46,333 nucleotides of DNA from an uncultured Lachnospiraceae bacterium (GTDB lineage: Bacteria > Bacillota > Clostridia > Lachnospirales > Lachnospiraceae): the NCBI GenBank assembly GCA_947631505.1, contig CANRLR010000021.1, forward strand, positions 1 to 46,333. The letters run 5' to 3'. Below are positions 15,766 through 23,338 of the stretch, piece after piece (within the stretch, counting starts at the first letter, position 1; every line of letters starts with the position of its first letter). The notes beneath the pieces are model-generated. The model was not told the origin of the DNA, made no database searches, and was given only the letters and a program-made list of their open reading frames with translations. Both the position numbers and the translations under genes were made by a program.

Positions 15766-16584
15766 ATGAAAACCATAATTTTTTTAAATAACAAAGGCGG
15801 TGTTGGTAAGACGGCGAGTGTTTCCACCATTGCACATATGTTGGCAACCGAACATCATAAAAGAACTCTGCTGATTGACTTAGACCCACAAATGAATACG
15901 ACTTCTATGTACAGTGAAATTGATTTTGTTAAATTGTTTTACAACATCTACAAAGGAACTTGTGAGAAGATAGAGAAGTCGGTGGAAGATTTACTGCTGA
16001 ACCGGAATATTGATATCCATGAATGTATCCGCCATACGGCATACGAAAACTTGGATATTATACCAAGTTATCTTACTCTTTCTGAGACAGAAGAATTAAT
16101 GAAAGCGGATGTAAAGACGCCACAACAGTTTAGACTGCAGCGGCATTTAAAGGCTGTACAAACCGAATATGATTATTGTATAATTGACAGTAGCCCATCA
16201 GTATCTATTATAAATGTAAATGGATTAGTGGCAGCGGATGAAGTTTATATTCCCCTGCGTTGTGATGGAGGCAGTCTGCTAGGAGTGGCAATTGTGATGA
16301 ATCTATTTGATGCCGTATCTGAGTATAACGCAGGATTAAAAATAGGCGGAATGTTTTTTACCCAGTGGAACGGAAGAAAGAATGTTTCTAAAAGTGTTTA
16401 TGAACTTTTAAGTGAAATGTTTGGGGAATACATTCTACCGGTGACAATCAGTACATCAAAAAATTTGGAAGAAAGCAGTTTGGTTCAGATTCCATTACTG
16501 GCCTATGATAAGGGGAAAAATAAGTCGAAAGCCACAATGGACTATTTGAAATTAACAGACTATATCTTGCATAAAAAAAATTAG
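15766..16584 (+). CDS. parA: ParA family partition ATPase
   Basis: This 272-residue protein has a deviant Walker A motif NKGGVGKTA at residues 9-17, LLIDLDPQMNTTS near residue 38 and CIIDSSPS (Walker B) near residue 126. ParA forms dynamic ATP-dependent patches on DNA and positions ParB-bound DNA. With the downstream parB it makes a type I partition operon, expected on a plasmid or circular form of an element. No N-terminal HTH is visible, so it is the short ParA form and probably not the repressor. Confidence 0.93.
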   Translation: MKTIIFLNNKGGVGKTASVSTIAHMLATEHHKRTLLIDLDPQMNTTSMYSEIDFVKLFYNIYKGTCEKIEKSVEDLLLNRNIDIHECIRHTAYENLDIIPSYLTLSETEELMKADVKTPQQFRLQRHLKAVQTEYDYCIIDSSPSVSIINVNGLVAADEVYIPLRCDGGSLLGVAIVMNLFDAVSEYNAGLKIGGMFFTQWNGRKNVSKSVYELLSEMFGEYILPVTISTSKNLEESSLVQIPLLAYDKGKNKSKATMDYLKLTDYILHKKN

Positions 16585-16605
16585 AGGGCATTCGTGAACC
16601 CCTTG
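16583..16605. repeat. palindrome copy 2 (degenerate), after parA
   Basis: AGAGGGCATTCGTGAACCCC shares the core CATTCGTGA and the right arm CCCCTTG with copy 3 but has one inserted base and weaker left-arm pairing. It begins at the parA stop codon. It fits a decayed member of the same site family. Confidence 0.5.
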
Positions 16606-16651
16606 TTGAGAAGATAGTATTGAAAAATGAGTAATTATTTGGAAAGTAGGG

Positions 16652-16945
16652 ATGATAATGATTTTTTTAGATTTTATGAAAATTGTAATATGTTTTGCTA
16701 TTATTTTGGGCCTTTTAGGAACAGCTATTTGCATAATGCTAGATAAAAAAGAAATAGTTGGTGCTGTATGGGGCATGATGATAGGAATCTCATTGCTTGC
16801 ATTTTGTATTTATGGAGTTGTGTATTGGCGGGAATTTGTATCTTGGTTATCCGAAAACAAAACGAGATATTTTGTGATGATTATACTTTTATGGGTTATT
16901 GTATCTGGTATAATTATTGCAGGGAAAAGCAGAAAAAAAGATTAA
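16652..16945 (+). CDS. small three-helix membrane protein
   Basis: This 97-residue protein consists almost entirely of three hydrophobic helices: FMKIVICFAIILGLLGTAI, MMIGISLLAFCIYGVVYW and FVMIILLWVIVSGIIIAG, ending in a basic KSRKKD tail. ATG 16658 is an alternative start. It sits between parA and parB and is probably in their operon, an unusual place for a membrane protein. No family is recognised. Confidence 0.6.
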   Translation: MIMIFLDFMKIVICFAIILGLLGTAICIMLDKKEIVGAVWGMMIGISLLAFCIYGVVYWREFVSWLSENKTRYFVMIILLWVIVSGIIIAGKSRKKD

Positions 16946-16979
16946 AAATAGAAATCTTGTGTTGGAAAGGATGATGAAA

Positions 16980-17981
16980 ATGGGTAAATTTAAAATACCT
17001 TCCGTCAAGGATGTGGAGACGGAACTGGAAGGGCAGGAAACGCAAAGAGAAAAATTTAAGGTTGGGGCAGGGCTTTTGTCTGATGTATCGAAAAGGTCAG
17101 TCCTGATGAAAATAACCAATCTCCCAAGAAATAAAATTGTAAAGAATCCGAAAAACAAATACAGTATTAAAGGTATACCGGCACTGGCAGAATCCATTAA
17201 GCAATACGGACTGGTGCAGCCCATTCATGTAGCACCGGAAAAAAATGGTACTTATATGCTGTTAGGAGGAGAACGGCGGATTACGGCAATTGATATGTTG
17301 ATTGAAGACCCGGAAGCGAGAGACTGGAACGAGGACACTTTAATTCCTTGTATCGTAAAGGGCATTGAGGACGTAAAATTAGATTTAAGTCCGGAAAATA
17401 AAGAACGTTATGCAATAATTACAACTAATCGGGAAGCAAGGGAGTATACGGACGGCGATGTCTATATGGAGATTCAGGAATGGAAACTGATCATTCAGGA
17501 GCTGAGAGAAAAAGGGATTGAGTATATCACCCAATATGATGAAGAAGGGAATGAAAAGCCGATTCCAATCAAGGGAAGAAAGACGAGAGATATATTAAGT
17601 CAGACAACCGGTGTATCAAGGGGACAGGTAAATAAATTTGAAACTGTTCATAATAAAGGCAGTGAAGAGCTGAAAAATGCCCTGCTGGATGGAAAGATAT
17701 CAGTCAGTGTAGCAGAGAAAGCAGCGAGAGAACTAAATAAGGAAGAACAAAGGAAGATAGTGACTGCAACAGAGCAGGGGCAAACCGTTACAACTGCTGA
17801 TTTGACAAACCGAAAAGCACAAAAGGAAAGGAAAATTATCACGGACAAAATGTTTCAGGAGGATATAAAATCCATTACTTCTACATTAAAAGAAAGGAAA
17901 GTTTCCCTTGACGGAATCCAAATGGAGAAATATTATTATTATATTGAACAGATTGAAAAACTGCTTGGGGGTCATTCGTGA
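16980..17981 (+). CDS. parB: ParB/RepB/Spo0J family partition protein
   Basis: This 333-residue protein has the ParB N-terminal nuclease/CTPase-type domain: PRNKIVKNPKN, then LAESIKQYGLVQPIHV, then LLGGERRITAI with the GERR motif. A central HTH follows (RDILSQTTGVSRGQVNKFETV), then a C-terminal helical dimerization region. ParB binds parS sites and loads DNA for ParA. GGAAAGG supports ATG 16980; ATGs at 16971 and 16974 are also possible. Its stop codon lies inside palindrome copy 3. Confidence 0.9.
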   Translation: MGKFKIPSVKDVETELEGQETQREKFKVGAGLLSDVSKRSVLMKITNLPRNKIVKNPKNKYSIKGIPALAESIKQYGLVQPIHVAPEKNGTYMLLGGERRITAIDMLIEDPEARDWNEDTLIPCIVKGIEDVKLDLSPENKERYAIITTNREAREYTDGDVYMEIQEWKLIIQELREKGIEYITQYDEEGNEKPIPIKGRKTRDILSQTTGVSRGQVNKFETVHNKGSEELKNALLDGKISVSVAEKAARELNKEEQRKIVTATEQGQTVTTADLTNRKAQKERKIITDKMFQEDIKSITSTLKERKVSLDGIQMEKYYYYIEQIEKLLGGHS

Positions 17982-17987
17982 CCCCTT
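17967..17987. repeat. palindrome copy 3, overlapping the parB stop
   Basis: GGGGTCA (17968-17974), TTCG and TGACCCC (17979-17985) make a perfect 7-bp inverted repeat that includes the parB TGA. It is the same sequence as copy 1 in opposite orientation. It is a candidate ParB-binding site, or a translational or RNA control element for the next gene. Confidence 0.6.
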
Positions 17988-18006
17988 GCAGGGAAAAGAG
18001 GTAGTC

Positions 18007-18378
18007 ATGTCGGCAAACGGAAGTAAAAAGAGATTATTTTCGGGATATGTATCCAAAGAGATTTTTGAACTCATGAACTATTTGATTGAGCGGGAAGAAG
18101 TAACAAAAGTAGTATTTGTCAGGAGAGCAATCCGGAATTTTATGGATGGACCACACTATATATCACCACGGTTGCGGATTACACAGAGGAGTGACCCGGA
18201 TTATGTGGAAAGAAAATGCATGGTTGTCGTACACATGGAGGACGAACAGCGGGAACAGTTAAAAAAAGTGGCAGAAGAGCAGCACTGTACCCTGTCGCAG
18301 GTTTTTTTCCAAGTAATATTGGATTATTGTGCGGTACTGATTAGTTTGGATAGTACCGGAATGGAAATAAATCCTTAA
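18007..18378 (+). CDS. plasmid-type protein, probably ribbon-helix-helix
   Basis: This 123-residue protein begins MSANGSKKRLFSGYVSKEIF, followed by LMNYLIEREEVTKVVFVRRA and, in the second half, HMEDEQREQLKKVAEEQHCTLSQVF. Two strand-helix-helix-like units suggest a tandem CopG/Arc-type DNA-binding protein, though this is inferred from pattern. It follows parB by 25 bp and may be a third partition or copy-control component. AGAGG precedes the ATG. Confidence 0.55.
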   Translation: MSANGSKKRLFSGYVSKEIFELMNYLIEREEVTKVVFVRRAIRNFMDGPHYISPRLRITQRSDPDYVERKCMVVVHMEDEQREQLKKVAEEQHCTLSQVFFQVILDYCAVLISLDSTGMEINP

Positions 18379-18416
18379 TGAAAGCTGTAAATAATTTTAA
18401 AGGAGGCTGATGTTAT

Positions 18417-19484
18417 ATGAAAAAGAAGATAAATAGAATGTTTGTATTCGTGTTGGCTATGGCAATGTTGGCAGTACCAGCACCCAAAGAAGCACTGGCA
18501 AAAAAAGCCAAAGTGAAAACAAAAAAAGTAACGTTGATTAAAGACAAGGAATCTGGAACGAACAACCGTTGCTTTTTCTTCCGCTATAAAATCAAAAAGA
18601 TAAAGGTAAAATACAGTAAAAAGGGGATTGCCACGGCAAAGCTGAAAAAGGATAAACAGATGGGGCAATATATCCAAATAACTAGAAAGAAAAAAGGCAA
18701 GACAACAATAACGGTTAAAGTCTACTGGACAAAAAAGAAGTACAAAACATATAAATATAAGGTGACAGTTACTACACATTTGGATATTGCGAAAAGTGCC
18801 AGTGCAAAAAAGGAAGCAAAGAAAGCGTTTGCTCTGCAGAATAAGTATCGCAAAGATGCTGGAGTAGAACCGCTTAAATGGTCCGATGCGTTATATGAAG
18901 TGGGTCTATATCGATTAAAAACGAGTGGATATGATGGTCATGAAAATAAAGACAGAGATATTCATAATTATTTCGGGGATTTTTTTCTGAAAATTGACGA
19001 TATGGGAGAAAATCTAGCAAGCGGCTATGGAAATGTGGAAGAAGCGGTAAAGAAAGGGTGGAGAAAAAGCGCAGGACATTATGACAACATGATTACTGCA
19101 TATTGGCAGAGTGGTGCTATTGTAAAATATGGTCATACCTATATAGCTTTGTTTTCGTCAAATTTAGCACAGGAAATAGATAACTGGAAAAGTTATAAAA
19201 CAACATCCGCCAAAGTTGTTGTTAAGCGTCAAGATAGAACAACAGGTAAATTTTTAACGGGTTCAGATATTGTTATTTATGATACGGCAGATAGGGAACA
19301 GTCCTCATGGGTGTACAGTATTCCGAAAAAAGGAGAGCGTACTATTCTTAAAGGATTGATTCCGGGGCATACGTATCGAATTTATGAGAGGTCTGCTCCA
19401 GCTGGATATGAAAAGGCAAAAGCGGTGACGTTTACAGCAAAAGCCATGAGCGAGGGAGTGAATTATATTACTTTGTCCAATTGA
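18417..19484 (+). CDS. secreted CAP-domain protein with C-terminal Cna-B/SpaA-like domain
   Basis: This 355-residue protein has a signal peptide (core MFVFVLAMAMLAVPA, cleavage near residue 28), then a very basic Ig-like region to about residue 120, then a CAP/SCP domain at about 135-260 (LQNKYRKDAGVEPLKWS, GHENKDRD, MGENLASGYGNVEEAVKKGW, AGHYDNM). The last 85 residues (VVVKRQDRTTGKFLTGSDI, LKGLIPGHTYRIYERSAPAGYE) resemble the prealbumin-like repeats of Gram-positive adhesins. No LPxTG anchor is seen, so it is probably released or held by charge. GGAGG precedes the start. Confidence 0.85.
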   Translation: MKKKINRMFVFVLAMAMLAVPAPKEALAKKAKVKTKKVTLIKDKESGTNNRCFFFRYKIKKIKVKYSKKGIATAKLKKDKQMGQYIQITRKKKGKTTITVKVYWTKKKYKTYKYKVTVTTHLDIAKSASAKKEAKKAFALQNKYRKDAGVEPLKWSDALYEVGLYRLKTSGYDGHENKDRDIHNYFGDFFLKIDDMGENLASGYGNVEEAVKKGWRKSAGHYDNMITAYWQSGAIVKYGHTYIALFSSNLAQEIDNWKSYKTTSAKVVVKRQDRTTGKFLTGSDIVIYDTADREQSSWVYSIPKKGERTILKGLIPGHTYRIYERSAPAGYEKAKAVTFTAKAMSEGVNYITLSN

Positions 19485-19513
19485 AAGAGTACTTGAAAAA
19501 AAGTAAATTGTAC

Positions 19514-19553
19514 AATTGTGAAACGGCGGAGATTATCTCTGCCGTTTTACAAT
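19514..19553 (+). terminator. long hairpin between the CAP gene and the IS30 transposase
   Basis: ATTGTGAAACGGCGGAGAT pairs with ATCTCTGCCGTTTTACAAT with only G-T mismatches, giving a stem of up to 19 bp. It ends two bases before the transposase ribosome site. It may terminate CAP gene transcription and shield the transposase from read-through, as in other IS elements. It could instead be part of the IS left end. Confidence 0.5.
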
Positions 19554-19565
19554 GGAGGGATTACT

Positions 19566-20627
19566 ATGCGAGAAAACAATAAGAAATATAGAACGATAAA
19601 ATGGGTGGACCGGCTGCGGATTGAAACATTGTATAATGCCGGACATTCGCCGCAGGAGATAGCAGAACAGCTTGGATTTCACCATAGTGCTATATATAGG
19701 GAATTGAAAAGAGGGAGAACTAGAAGGAGAAATTATGACTGGACAGAAGTTGAAATTTATAGTCCGGATTTAGCACAAAAGAAAGCAGATGAAAATAAGA
19801 AGAAAAAAGGGCGTAAACTAAAAATTGGAAATGATTATGCTTTTGCAGAGTATGTTGAAGATAAAATACTGAAGGAAAGACATTCACCGGCAGCTGTGCT
19901 GGCGGACATTGAGAATGAAAAAAAGGAGTTTAGAACTAAGATTTGTCTAACGACTTTATACAATTATATAAAAGGTGATGTATTTCTAAATGTGACTATG
20001 GCAGAGTGTCCTTATCATAAAATAAAACCAAAACAAAAGAAGAGAAAAGTGCAAAAGAGAATAAATGCCGGAACCAGTATTGAACAAAGACCATTGGATA
20101 TATTGAACCGAGAAGAAGTTGGCCATTGGGAAATGGATACGGTAGTTGGTGGTCAGGGGAAAGGGAAAAAATCTTTTTTGGTACTGTCCGAACGAAAAAC
20201 TCGCTTTGAAATTGTAGAAGTTTTGAAAGAACATACAGCGGCAGAGGTTGTAAGGATATTGGACAAACTGGAACGTAAGTTTACAGAAAAAACATTCCGG
20301 TCTGTTTTTAAAACAATAACAGTAGATAACGGAACAGAGTTTTCGGATTTTGAAGGTTTGGAACGTTCTAGACGTAATAAGAAGAAGAGAACGAAAGTCT
20401 ACTATTGTCATGCGTATCGTAGCTGCGAACGGGGGACAAATGAGAACAGTAATAAATTCCTGAGACGCTGGCATCCTAAAGGGGAGAACCTTGATTCCGT
20501 CACCACGGCAGAGGCTAAGCGAATACAAAATTGGATGAATGACTATCCAAGACAGATATTCAAGTTTCTAAGTGCTGCAGATATGATACGTGGAGAGCCT
20601 ATTGGTTCCTGTTTGCTGGAAGAGTAG
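19566..20627 (+). CDS. IS30 family transposase
   Basis: This 353-residue protein has an N-terminal HTH (RIETLYNAGHSPQEIAEQLG ... YRELKRG) typical of IS30, then a DDE core: GHWEMDTVVGG (first Asp), TVDNGTEFSDFE (second Asp) and ERGTNENSNKFLRRW (Glu), ending with IQNWMNDYPRQIFKF. It cuts and joins IS ends. GGAGG supports ATG 19566. I could not find convincing terminal inverted repeats or target duplication, so the IS limits are undefined. Length and motifs suggest an intact protein. Confidence 0.93.
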   Translation: MRENNKKYRTIKWVDRLRIETLYNAGHSPQEIAEQLGFHHSAIYRELKRGRTRRRNYDWTEVEIYSPDLAQKKADENKKKKGRKLKIGNDYAFAEYVEDKILKERHSPAAVLADIENEKKEFRTKICLTTLYNYIKGDVFLNVTMAECPYHKIKPKQKKRKVQKRINAGTSIEQRPLDILNREEVGHWEMDTVVGGQGKGKKSFLVLSERKTRFEIVEVLKEHTAAEVVRILDKLERKFTEKTFRSVFKTITVDNGTEFSDFEGLERSRRNKKKRTKVYYCHAYRSCERGTNENSNKFLRRWHPKGENLDSVTTAEAKRIQNWMNDYPRQIFKFLSAADMIRGEPIGSCLLEE

Positions 20628-20647
20628 GCTGCTGAATCTGTGAATAC

Positions 20648-20676
20648 AGGCTGCCTTTATGGGACAGCCTTATTTT
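20648..20676 (+). terminator. probable terminator after the IS30 transposase
   Basis: AGGCTG (20648-20653) pairs with CAGCCT (20665-20670), followed by TATTTTG. The stem is short. The remaining 100 bases up to the right direct repeat hold no recognisable gene. Confidence 0.45.
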
Positions 20677-20792
20677 GTTGCTTGGATATAATAAATATAG
20701 TATAATACTTTAATTACAACTCATCTAGTTGATTGTTTTCTTTGTTCTTTCTTTAATTGAAAAAAGATGTGCAAGAAAACTTGACATTTGCA

Positions 20793-20807
20793 CCCGATAC
20801 GCAAAAC
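20793..20807. repeat. right direct repeat (attR-like) of the 6.5-kb element
   Basis: This is an exact second copy of CCCGATACGCAAAAC, 6.5 kb from the first. It overlaps the 5' edge of the hairpin terminator that follows, which is probably the original terminator of the methyltransferase gene. Confidence 0.75.
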
Positions 20808-20837
20808 GGTTATTTTACTTGCAAAATAACCGTTTTT
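20803..20837 (+). terminator. strong terminator, probably the original one of the methyltransferase gene
   Basis: AAAACGGTTATTTT (20803-20816) and AAAATAACCGTTTT (20823-20836) form a perfect 14-bp stem with a 6-base loop, ending in a run of seven T residues. No chromosomal gene lies directly upstream. It makes sense as the terminator of the gene now 6.6 kb away. Confidence 0.85.
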
Positions 20838-20889
20838 TTAGTATGATAAAAGGAAGTGGCGAATACACTATATGAGAGGATGTGAGAAT

Positions 20890-21342
20890 ATGACTACGAT
20901 AGTATGGCTGCTTATTGTTGCCATTATGTTAATCATTGAGATTTTTACAATGGGATTAACGACAATCTGGTTCAGTTTCGGTGCTGTAGTAGCGGCTGTT
21001 GCCTCTGCCTTTTCTGCACCGCTCTGGTTACAGATTGTTCTGTTTTGTGTAGTGTCAGTGGGCGTTATGATTTTAGTCCGTCCCTATGCTGTTAAAATTC
21101 AGAATAAAAATCAGGTAAAGACAAATATTGATGAGTATATTGGTCAGCAAGCCGTTGTCATTGCAGAGATTAATAACTTGACCGGAACGGGTAAGGTCCG
21201 TTACCGCGGAATCGAGTGGATGGCACGGAGTACAAAAGATGAAATTATTCCGGTAGAGGAAGTCGTAACGATTGAGAGTCTTTCCGGTGTAAAACTTATG
21301 GTTACAAAAGCAAAGGAATCCGATGACGAAGATAACAAATAA
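20890..21342 (+). CDS. NfeD family membrane protein
   Basis: This 150-residue protein has an N-terminal region of two to three membrane helices (TIVWLLIVAIMLIIEIF, TTIWFSFGAVVAAVASAF, LQIVLFCVVSVGVMILV) and a C-terminal OB-fold NfeD domain (IGQQAVVIAEINNLTGTGKV, GIEWMARS, IPVEEVVTIESLSGVKLMV). NfeD proteins partner with SPFH/stomatin proteins in membrane microdomains, and an SPFH gene follows by 32 bp. ATG 20890 is better spaced from GAGG than ATG 20872. Confidence 0.88.
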   Translation: MTTIVWLLIVAIMLIIEIFTMGLTTIWFSFGAVVAAVASAFSAPLWLQIVLFCVVSVGVMILVRPYAVKIQNKNQVKTNIDEYIGQQAVVIAEINNLTGTGKVRYRGIEWMARSTKDEIIPVEEVVTIESLSGVKLMVTKAKESDDEDNK

Positions 21343-21374
21343 TACTGAAACAAAAAGAAATGGAGGAAACAGAA

Positions 21375-22307
21375 ATGGATAATTTGACACCTATTATTAT
21401 TGTACTGATTGTTGTAATTCTTTTATGTCTGTTAGCATCTTGTATTAAAATTGTACCACAGGCTCATGCCTATATTGTAGAGCGTCTTGGCGGTTATCAG
21501 GCAACTTGGAATGTGGGAATTCACTTTAAGGCACCGATTATTGACAAGGTAGCGAGAAAAGTCCGCTTGAAAGAGCAGGTGATGGATTTCCCGCCACAGC
21601 CGGTTATCACAAAGGATAATGTAACGATGCAGATCGATACCGTTGTATTTTTCCAGATTACAGATCCGAAGCTGTTTACTTATGGTGTAGAAAATCCGAT
21701 TATGGCGATTGAAAACCTGACAGCGACTACGCTCCGTAATATTATTGGTGATTTGGAATTAGACCAGACATTGACATCCCGTGAGACCATTAATACCCAT
21801 ATGCGTTCCAATTTGGATATTGCAACAGATCCATGGGGAATCAAGGTAAATCGTGTTGAGCTGAAAAATATTATTCCACCTCGTGAAATTCAGGATTCTA
21901 TGGAGAAGCAGATGAAAGCAGAGCGTGAACGCCGGGAGTCGATTCTTCGTGCGGAAGGTGAGAAAAAATCAACGGTTCTTGTGGCAGAAGGTAAAAAAGA
22001 ATCTGCAATTTTGGAAGCAGAAGCAGAGAAAGAAGCGGCAATTCTCCGTGCAGAAGCGAAGAAGGAAGCGATGATTCGTGAGGCAGAAGGCCGTGCTCAG
22101 GCAATTCAGGCAGTACAGAAAGCAACAGCAGATGGTATTCAGTTCTTAAATGAGTCCAATCCATCTCAGGCAGTTCTGACTTTGAAAAGTCTGGAAGCAT
22201 TTGAGAAGGCGGCGGATGGCCAGGCAACAAAGATTATTATACCATCTGAGATTCAGGGAGTGGCAGGTCTTGCCAAATCCGTCATTGAAACGGTTAAGGA
22301 AAAATAG
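21375..22307 (+). CDS. SPFH/band 7 family protein (stomatin/QmcA-like)
   Basis: This 310-residue protein has one N-terminal membrane helix (IIIVLIVVILLCLLASCI), an SPFH domain (VERLGGYQATWNVGIHFKAP, VTKDNVTMQIDTVVFFQITDP, TLRNIIGDLELDQTLTSRE) and a long Glu/Ala/Lys-rich coiled coil (about residues 180-250) of near-repeating AEGKKE/AEAEKE units. Such proteins oligomerise into membrane scaffolds. With the upstream NfeD gene it is a classic NfeD-stomatin pair. GGAGG precedes ATG 21375. Confidence 0.93.
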   Translation: MDNLTPIIIVLIVVILLCLLASCIKIVPQAHAYIVERLGGYQATWNVGIHFKAPIIDKVARKVRLKEQVMDFPPQPVITKDNVTMQIDTVVFFQITDPKLFTYGVENPIMAIENLTATTLRNIIGDLELDQTLTSRETINTHMRSNLDIATDPWGIKVNRVELKNIIPPREIQDSMEKQMKAERERRESILRAEGEKKSTVLVAEGKKESAILEAEAEKEAAILRAEAKKEAMIREAEGRAQAIQAVQKATADGIQFLNESNPSQAVLTLKSLEAFEKAADGQATKIIIPSEIQGVAGLAKSVIETVKEK

Positions 22308-22324
22308 AAAAGAGTGTGTAACAA

Positions 22325-23314
22325 ATGAATTTAAAAGGAAGAAATTTTTTAACATTAAAGGATTTTACACCAGAGGAAATTCGTTACTTTCTTGATGTAG
22401 CAAAGGAATTAAAGGAAAAGAAAAAAAATGGTGTAGTAGAGAAACCATTGGAGGGCAGGAATATTGCCTTGATTTTTGAAAAAACCAGTACAAGGACCCG
22501 TTGTTCTTTTGAAGTTGCCGCCCATGATCTAGGAATGGGTGTTACTTATCTTGATCCAAAAGGTTCCCAGATTGGGAAGAAAGAAAGTATTGCTGATACC
22601 GCGCGGGTACTTGGCAGAATGTTCGATGGAATCGAGTATCGTGGATATGGTCAGGAAATTGTAGAGGAACTGGCTGCTTATGCAGGGGTTCCCGTATGGA
22701 ATGGCTTGACGAATGAATATCATCCGACCCAGATGTTAGCCGACCTTCTTACGATTGAGGAGCAGTTCGGTTCGTTGAAGGGGCTGAAATTAACTTATAT
22801 GGGAGATGCCCGTTATAATATGGGAAATTCTCTGATGATCGCCTGTGCGAAGATGGGAATGCATTTTACCGCTTGTGCACCAAAGGAATATTTTCCGAAT
22901 GAGGAATTGGTAAAAGAGTGTGAAGAGTACGCAAAGGCAAGTGGCGGAAGCATTACACGGACGGAAGATGTGACAGAGGGAACAAGTGGTGCCGATATTC
23001 TTTATACCGATGTCTGGGTATCTATGGGTGAGCCGGACGAGGTGTGGGAAGAGCGGATTCAGGCATTATCCCCTTATCAGATCAATGCAAAGGCAATGGC
23101 AAATGCAAAGGAGACAGCTGTATTCATGCATTGTCTCCCTGCCTTCCATGATTTAAAAACAACGATTGGAAAGGAAATATATGAGAAATATGGTCTTACA
23201 GAAATGGAAGTGACCGATGAAATATTTGAAAAGTATGCCGATGTAGTATTCCGGGAAGCGGAAAACCGTATGCATACGATTAAGGCAGTGATGTACGCTA
23301 CTCTTTTAGAGTAG
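22325..23314 (+). CDS. argF: ornithine carbamoyltransferase
   Basis: This 329-residue enzyme makes citrulline from ornithine and carbamoyl phosphate. The carbamoyl-phosphate loop STRTR is at residues 55-59. [11 protein letters not shown] follows near residue 132, and HCLPAFHD near residue 270 with the ornithine-contact Cys. Length is standard. A biosynthetic role is likely because argH is in the same window, but a catabolic (arcB) role cannot be excluded. It follows the SPFH gene by 17 bp. Confidence 0.95.
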   Translation: MNLKGRNFLTLKDFTPEEIRYFLDVAKELKEKKKNGVVEKPLEGRNIALIFEKTSTRTRCSFEVAAHDLGMGVTYLDPKGSQIGKKESIADTARVLGRMFDGIEYRGYGQEIVEELAAYAGVPVWNGLTNEYHPTQMLADLLTIEEQFGSLKGLKLTYMGDARYNMGNSLMIACAKMGMHFTACAPKEYFPNEELVKECEEYAKASGGSITRTEDVTEGTSGADILYTDVWVSMGEPDEVWEERIQALSPYQINAKAMANAKETAVFMHCLPAFHDLKTTIGKEIYEKYGLTEMEVTDEIFEKYADVVFREAENRMHTIKAVMYATLLE

Positions 23315-23338
23315 GTCTAATATTAGAAAGGAGCCAAT

